Shown one piece after another: positions 23,292 to 27,085 of a DNA stretch of 27,085 nucleotides; the first letter of the stretch is position 1; every line of letters starts with the position of its first letter. The translations under genes and the position numbers were made by a program. Under the pieces are notes generated by a model. The model worked only from the letters and a program-made list of their open reading frames with translations. It made no database searches and was not told the origin of the DNA. Source of the stretch: Actinomycetes bacterium (GTDB taxonomy: Bacteria > Actinomycetota > Actinomycetes > Mycobacteriales > Micromonosporaceae); NCBI GenBank assembly GCA_021793335.1, contig JAJYSW010000013.1, positions 1 to 27,085 on the forward strand, in the 5' to 3' direction.

Positions 23292-23879
23292 TTACGGCTC
23301 CGGCCCCTGCAGGACGGCGCGCAACGAGGCGCTGAGGAACTCGATGAGACGTTCGGAGTCCATGTCCGCCAAGGGGCCCGATCCGATGACATAGCGGCTG
23401 AAGGTGATGCCGATGAGTTGCGAGGCGAGCAGGTCGATCCGCTCCTCGGCATCCGGGCCGGTCACCACCGTCCGGTAGGCCGCGGCACTGCGCTCGCGCA
23501 TCGCGCTGTAGAGCCCGGCAACAGTCGGTTCATCGGAGGCGGCACTACGAATGAGTGCGATGAACGGATCGTTGCCATCGGCGCGGTCCATCCGTTCGAT
23601 GAACGCTCGGGCGATCCTTTCGGGCAGCGTCGACGCCGGTCCGGGCATCAGCTCCTCCAGGTCCTTGGGGCCTGGCATGGCGGCGATGAAGAGCTGCTCC
23701 TTGGAGCCGAAGTGCCGCATGACCAGACCGTGGGTGATGCCCGCCCGCCGTGCGATGTCGCGGATGGTGGCACGGGCATAGCCGCGTTCGGCGAACGCGG
23801 CCCGGGCCGCTTCGAGGATGGCGGTGCGGTGAGCCTCGGGGTCTCGGACGCGTCGCCGTGGCGTCGCTTCATGATCCAT
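23292..23879 (-). CDS. TetR/AcrR-family transcriptional repressor
   Basis: 195-residue one-component regulator. The N-terminal TetR HTH spans about residues 14-60 (AILEAARAAFAERGYARATIRDIARRAGITHGLVMRHFGSKEQLF, in two blocks), and the rest is a ligand-binding helical domain containing an AYRTVVTGPDAEERIDLLASQLIG block typical of TetR C-terminal family members. It is divergent from an isochorismatase-like hydrolase across a 74-bp gap with a 10-bp-arm palindrome, so it most likely represses both genes. TACAAT (minus strand, 23886-23891) lies exactly 6 nt before the ATG at 23879 and there is no Shine-Dalgarno sequence, implying a leaderless mRNA. Ligand unknown. In-frame upstream starts (23894, 23936) are less likely because the operator lies there. 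Confidence 0.88.
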   Translation of the reverse strand: MDHEATPRRRVRDPEAHRTAILEAARAAFAERGYARATIRDIARRAGITHGLVMRHFGSKEQLFIAAMPGPKDLEELMPGPASTLPERIARAFIERMDRADGNDPFIALIRSAASDEPTVAGLYSAMRERSAAAYRTVVTGPDAEERIDLLASQLIGITFSRYVIGSGPLADMDSERLIEFLSASLRAVLQGPEP

Positions 23880-23895
23880 CACGCTATTGTACATG

Positions 23896-23938
23896 TGGTC
23901 ATTAGCGGGTACCGTTACTAATGACCAACCGTTCATTA
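23896..23938. promoter_or_regulatory. TetR operator between divergent tetR and hydrolase genes
   Basis: TGGTCATTAG (23896-23905) and CTAATGACCA (23918-23927) form a perfect inverted repeat with 10-bp arms and a 12-bp spacer. A third TCATTA half-site follows at 23933-23938, just before the hydrolase ribosome site. The operator begins 5 bp beyond the tetR -10 hexamer, so the repressor would block both promoters. Confidence 0.75.
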
Positions 23939-23953
23939 CCTTTGGAGGAAACC

Positions 23954-24592
23954 ATGGTCCACCAGCCGCTGACCCCCGCCGACACCACGATCGTCCTGGT
24001 CGACCATGCGGTCGGGTTCGCCAACGTGCTGCGTTCCCATGACACGGCCCAGCACATTGACAACGTCGTCGGACTCGCCAAGACCGCGCTGCTGTACGAA
24101 ACCGGCCTGGTGGTCACCAACGGCCTGCCCACCAAGCCGTCCGGCCCGCTCTACCCCCGACTCCGGGAGGTGCTCGGCGACCACCCGGTCATCGAGCGCG
24201 GCGGCAACTTCAACGCCTTCCTCGACAAGGACTTCGCGGAAGCGGTCCGCCGCACCGGACGCCGCCGCCTCGCCATAGCCGGAGTGTCCACCGAAGGCTG
24301 CGTGTTGCAGACGGTGCTCGGAGCACTGCGCGAGGGATACGAGGTCTTCCTGGTGGTCGACGCTTCGGCCAGCCTCACCGAGGAGACCCACTCGGCGGCC
24401 GTGCGGCGAATGGCCCAGGCCGGGGCCGTGCCGGTCACCTGGTTCTCGTTGGCCGGAGAATTCACGGTCGACCACCGTTCGGCGCTCGCACCGCACTTCC
24501 AACTGCTGATGCGCGAGCACGTCCCGACGATGGCGATGGGAGTTCAATCCTTCCTGGCGGCCACCGCTCAGGCACCGGTGCCAGCTCAGTAA
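23954..24592 (+). CDS. Isochorismatase-like cysteine hydrolase
   Basis: 212-residue cysteine hydrolase of the isochorismatase superfamily (YcaC/nicotinamidase fold), cytoplasmic. The catalytic Asp is D17 in IVLVDHAVG and the nucleophile is C116 in GVSTEGCVLQT, preceded by a cis-peptide-like VST. The Lys of the usual catalytic triad is not obvious in the segment ERGGNFNAF, where R82 lies instead. This resembles YcaC-type members of unknown substrate. A strong Shine-Dalgarno sequence (GGAGGA, 23944-23949) precedes the ATG. It is divergent from TetR and probably controlled by it, which suggests the substrate or its precursor is the TetR ligand. The reaction cannot be named from sequence. Confidence 0.85.
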   Translation: MVHQPLTPADTTIVLVDHAVGFANVLRSHDTAQHIDNVVGLAKTALLYETGLVVTNGLPTKPSGPLYPRLREVLGDHPVIERGGNFNAFLDKDFAEAVRRTGRRRLAIAGVSTEGCVLQTVLGALREGYEVFLVVDASASLTEETHSAAVRRMAQAGAVPVTWFSLAGEFTVDHRSALAPHFQLLMREHVPTMAMGVQSFLAATAQAPVPAQ

Positions 24593-24891
24593 GAGAGGGC
24601 GCTGCAACCCTCGGAACCGGCAAGAGGCACGGCAACCGGAACGGCATGCCGCCCGCCGAGCTCATGAGCGTCGGGCCACCGCTGTACGGCGGTGGCGAAC
24701 TCGCCATTGGTCAGCGAAGTGCCGCTCGCATCGACGTGCACGGCCAAGCGCTGCCGAAGTCGCTGGGCCGCCGCCCGGTGCCGCAGGCATTCGCGAGGCG
24801 GCGCGGCTCGCCGGCACCGGGACGGGGCAGCGAAGACACAGGTCTGGAACCAGCCCCCGTGGAAAGGGCACTCCTGCGCCCATGCGGCTTC
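24593..24891. other. Region of decayed sequence before the integrase remnant
   Basis: About 300 bases with no supported gene. Open frames exist on both strands but none shows a family motif. It may be residual DNA of the same element as the integrase fragment that follows, whose catalytic upstream parts are absent. Confidence 0.4.
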
Positions 24892-25059
24892 GTGGTCGCG
24901 ATGACGATGCCGGGGTGGGCTTCCCCTGAGATGGTGAGGCGGTACCAGCACGTCCCGGACGCGCATCTGATCGCCGCTGCTGACCGGCTCGGGGAAGCGG
25001 CGTTCCGGGGTACTGCAACCAGCCGTGCAACCAGAGTTCATGAGACGAGTCATGAGTAA
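24892..25059 (+). pseudogene. C-terminal remnant of a tyrosine recombinase (integrase)
   Basis: The last ~55 codons of an open frame read like the end of an actinobacterial phage or integrative-element integrase: VVAMTMPGWASPEMVRRYQHVPDA is equivalent to the usual VVMETLGHSSPEMV followed by the catalytic-Tyr block RRYQHV. The nucleophile Tyr is in place. The upstream Arg, Lys and His-x-x-Arg catalytic boxes and the core-binding domain are missing; the frame ahead has no similarity. The stop lies 43 bp from the 3' end of a tRNA-Lys gene, which is the usual site and orientation for such an integrase. The fragment is non-functional. Confidence 0.7.
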
Positions 25060-25085
25060 GGAAAAGGCCGGTCAATGACCGGCCT
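25060..25085 (-). terminator. Intrinsic terminator of tRNA-Lys
   Basis: Arms AGGCCGGTC and GACCGGCCT (25065-25073 and 25077-25085) form a 9-bp stem with a 3-nt loop. On the minus strand it is followed by TTTTCC, giving a standard Rho-independent terminator about 17 nt past the tRNA 3' end. Confidence 0.8.
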
Positions 25086-25101
25086 GAACTGGGATAATAT
25101 G

Positions 25102-25174
<73 letters not shown>

Positions 25175-25276
25175 TTGACGATCGAGCTATTCTAGATCGC
25201 TCGGATCCATGTCGCTCGCACGAGGAGAAACTTTAGCACGCGTCGCGGGCACTCGCGTCACGGGGCCGCCGCTGGC

Positions 25277-25288
25277 TACGCTTGGTCG
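25277..25288 (+). promoter_or_regulatory. -10-like hexamer of a probable leaderless obg promoter
   Basis: TACGCT (25277-25282) lies exactly 6 nt before the obg GTG at 25289. No Shine-Dalgarno sequence is present. No convincing -35 is seen. Confidence 0.4.
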
Positions 25289-26752
25289 GTGACAAGTTTC
25301 GTTGACCGGGTGAACCTACAGGTCATAGCCGGTAAGGGTGGGAACGGCTGTGTGTCGGTCCACCGCGAGAAGTTCAAGCCCCTGGGCGGGCCCGACGGTG
25401 GCAACGGCGGCCACGGCGGCGACGTCGTGTTCGTCGTCGATCCAAACGTCCACACACTGCTCGACTTCCATTTCCAGAGCCGCCTGCAAGCGGGCAACGG
25501 CAAGCACGGGAAGGGCTCCAACCGGCATGGCGCCGCAGGTGAGACACTGCGCGTCGCCGTACCCAACGGCACAGTGCTGTATGCCGACGGCGAGCAGCTC
25601 GCCGACCTCACCGGTATAGGCACTGAGCTCACGGTCGCCGGCGGCGGACGCGGCGGACGCGGTAACGCCTCGCTCGTCAGCTCCAAACGGCGCGCTCCCG
25701 GCTTCGCCGAGCTCGGCGAGCCCGGCAATGAGCTCGACGTCACCCTCGAACTCAAGAGCGTCGCCGACGTCGGCCTCGTGGGCTTCCCCTCAGCGGGCAA
25801 GTCCTCGCTCATCGCGGCGATGTCGGCTGCGCGCCCGAAGATCGCCGACTATCCGTTCACGACGCTGGCGCCGAACCTCGGCGTCGTCTCCGCAGGCGAG
25901 ACGACCTACACGATCGCCGATGTCCCGGGCCTCATCCCCGGCGCGGCGCAGGGGAAGGGCCTCGGTCTGGAATTCCTTCGGCACATCGAGCGCTGCGCCG
26001 TCCTGGCGCACGTCGTCGACTGCGCGAACCTCGAAACCGACCGCGATCCGGTGTCGGACATCGACGCGCTCGAACATGAGCTGGCCGAATACGGCGGCCT
26101 GGCCGATCGGCCGCGCATCATCGTGCTCAACAAGGTGGACATCCCCGACGGGCGCGAGCTCGCCGAGTTCGTCCGGCCCGACCTGGAACGGTACGGCTGG
26201 CCGGTCTACGAGGTCAGCGCCGTCAGCCGCGAAGGACTGCGTGAACTGTCCTTCGCCTTCGCGCGGACGGTGGAGGACTACCGTGCCGAGCAGCCGCTGG
26301 CCGAGTTGACAGGTGCGGTCATCCGGCCCACCGCCATCGACGACTCCGGGTTCGAGGTGCGCGAACTGAAACCCGCCTATGAAGGCGATGTCGAATTTGT
26401 CGTCATCGGGCAGAAACCCGAGCGGTGGGTCGGCCAGACGAACTTCGAGAACGAAGAGGCCGTCGGCTATCTCGCCGATCGCTTGGCGAATCTCGGTATC
26501 GAGGAGGAGCTCGCGCGGCAGGGCGCCGTGCCCGGCTCGGTGGTGCGGATCGGTGAAGTCGAGTTCGAGTGGGAGCCGACCGATCCGGCGGTCATCGCCA
26601 CGGTCGGCCCGCGTGGCACGGATGCACGGTTCGAGCGCACCGACCGCAAAGGGGCGGACGAGCGGCTCGCCGAACGCAGGGCACGACGGACCGAGCTGCT
26701 CGATCGCGTCGCCAAGGAAGAGGAAACCCGCGGCAAACGTCGCCGCGGTTAG
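25289..26752 (+). CDS. obg: Ribosome-associated GTPase Obg
   Basis: Essential GTPase involved in 50S subunit maturation and stress signalling, 487 residues. The glycine-rich Obg fold (about 1-160, with GGNGGHGGDVVF and GGGRGGRGNA) is followed by the G domain: G1 GFPSAGKSS (about 168-176), G2 YPFTT, G3 DVPGLI, G4 NKVD and G5 SAVS. A C-terminal OCT domain (about 345-430) ends in a Lys/Arg-rich tail, as in other actinobacterial Obg proteins. The GTG start aligns with the family (MTSFVDRVNLQVIAGKGGNG). It is usually downstream of rplU-rpmA, but here a tRNA-Lys and an element remnant lie upstream, so that linkage is broken. An rRNA operon follows. Confidence 0.97.
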   Translation: MTSFVDRVNLQVIAGKGGNGCVSVHREKFKPLGGPDGGNGGHGGDVVFVVDPNVHTLLDFHFQSRLQAGNGKHGKGSNRHGAAGETLRVAVPNGTVLYADGEQLADLTGIGTELTVAGGGRGGRGNASLVSSKRRAPGFAELGEPGNELDVTLELKSVADVGLVGFPSAGKSSLIAAMSAARPKIADYPFTTLAPNLGVVSAGETTYTIADVPGLIPGAAQGKGLGLEFLRHIERCAVLAHVVDCANLETDRDPVSDIDALEHELAEYGGLADRPRIIVLNKVDIPDGRELAEFVRPDLERYGWPVYEVSAVSREGLRELSFAFARTVEDYRAEQPLAELTGAVIRPTAIDDSGFEVRELKPAYEGDVEFVVIGQKPERWVGQTNFENEEAVGYLADRLANLGIEEELARQGAVPGSVVRIGEVEFEWEPTDPAVIATVGPRGTDARFERTDRKGADERLAERRARRTELLDRVAKEEETRGKRRRG

Positions 26753-26785
26753 TCCAATACCAGTGTTGTCCTGCGAGAACACGGA

Positions 26786-26828
26786 GTTTACAAGGGTGTG
26801 GCGCCGAACACGCACCCCCCTTGTAAAC
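26786..26828 (+). terminator. Hairpin after obg (possible terminator)
   Basis: GTTTACAAGGG (26786-26796) pairs with CCCTTGTAAAC (26818-26828), an 11-bp perfect stem with a loop of about 20 nt. There is no T-run. It lies 34 nt past the obg stop, so it may end the obg transcript before the rRNA promoter. Confidence 0.55.
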
Positions 26829-27085
26829 CCCGATTCCGGGTCGCGTAACTTAGTTCTTGCCCGCGGGGGAAACGGACAGGAAAGCCGAAAGGCACTGGCC
26901 GAAACCGAAAGGGCAAAACTCCGAACGAAGAGATCGGGGCCGATAACGGCCGAAAAACTGATCTGATAAGTTTCTGGAGTCGCTCTGATTGGGGCTGGGA
27001 CATCGTTGGTGTTTTGGTTCTGGTTGTGGCGTGTTGTTTGAGAACTCAACAGGGTGTTTGGATGGTCAGCGTGTGGGCTGGTTGA
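26829..27085 (+). promoter_or_regulatory. Promoter/leader region of an rRNA operon
   Basis: The sequence has features of actinomycete rRNA leaders. It has repeated GAAA-rich motifs near 26890-26955, GATCTGATAAGTTTCTGGAG (26960-26979), then TTGTTTGAGAACTCAA (27034-27049), the conserved boxA-like antitermination element found shortly before 16S rRNA. A possible promoter uses TTGTAA (26821-26826) and TAACTT (26846-26851), but the 19-bp spacing is long. The 16S gene itself is not inside the window. Confidence 0.85.

Noticed and set aside
22904..23452. Minus-strand frame covering the gap downstream of the acidic protein
   Set aside because: Arg/Pro/Ser-rich and without motifs; it overlaps the end of tetR in another frame.

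Overview
The window comes from a high-GC actinobacterium. The main reasons are a WhiB7-type regulator, UvrD2 with a tetracysteine/HRDC tail, a PASTA serine/threonine kinase, an Scr1-type XRE regulator with a DUF397 partner, GTG/TTG starts, and a typical actinomycete rRNA leader at the right edge. The block uvrD2 - whiB7 - aarF - M48 peptidase - DUF2342 - PDZ/Lon - UPF0182 has the gene order and relative orientations I recall for the Mycobacterium tuberculosis Rv3198c-Rv3193c region. The genus cannot be fixed from sequence alone. Glycomycetales or a neighbouring order is a guess, and the strongly acidic extracytoplasmic proteins (PstS, UPF0182, the 253-aa anchored protein) would suit a salt-tolerant organism.

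Left part (1-11.7 kb): uvrD2 is cut by the left edge. It is followed by a roughly 600-nt whiB7 leader with a candidate promoter, a leader ORF and a strong intrinsic terminator directly after that ORF's stop, which looks like an attenuator. whiB7 overlaps a 59-codon ORF by GTGA and a bidirectional terminator follows. An ABC1/AarF kinase lies on the minus strand, then a DUF5679 zinc ribbon, an M48/YgjP-like peptidase and a minus-strand DUF2342 protein. Next come two 87-bp direct repeats, the second running into the start of a secreted PDZ-Lon (S16) protease, and then the large UPF0182 membrane protein.

Middle (11.7-17.7 kb): a PASTA kinase, a small Cys-rich ORF, the Scr1-family XRE regulator with its convergent DUF397 protein, a CDF metal exporter with an operator-like promoter, a small membrane-anchored protein and a holin-superfamily membrane protein.

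Right part (18-27 kb): a minus-strand phosphate locus (phoU, PHO box, pstS, pstC, pstA) that lacks pstB; a divergent acidic membrane-anchored protein; a TetR regulator divergent from an isochorismatase-like hydrolase across a palindromic operator; an integrase C-terminal remnant beside tRNA-Lys(CTT); the GTPase gene obg; and the leader of an rRNA operon whose 16S gene should begin just past the right edge.

No wholly new multi-gene system is evident. The best leads are the whiB7 attenuator with its long leader ORF, the repeat/hairpin that covers the Lon-protease start codon, the missing pstB, the integrase relic at the tRNA, and a recurring -10-like hexamer exactly 6 nt before start codons, which suggests leaderless mRNAs.
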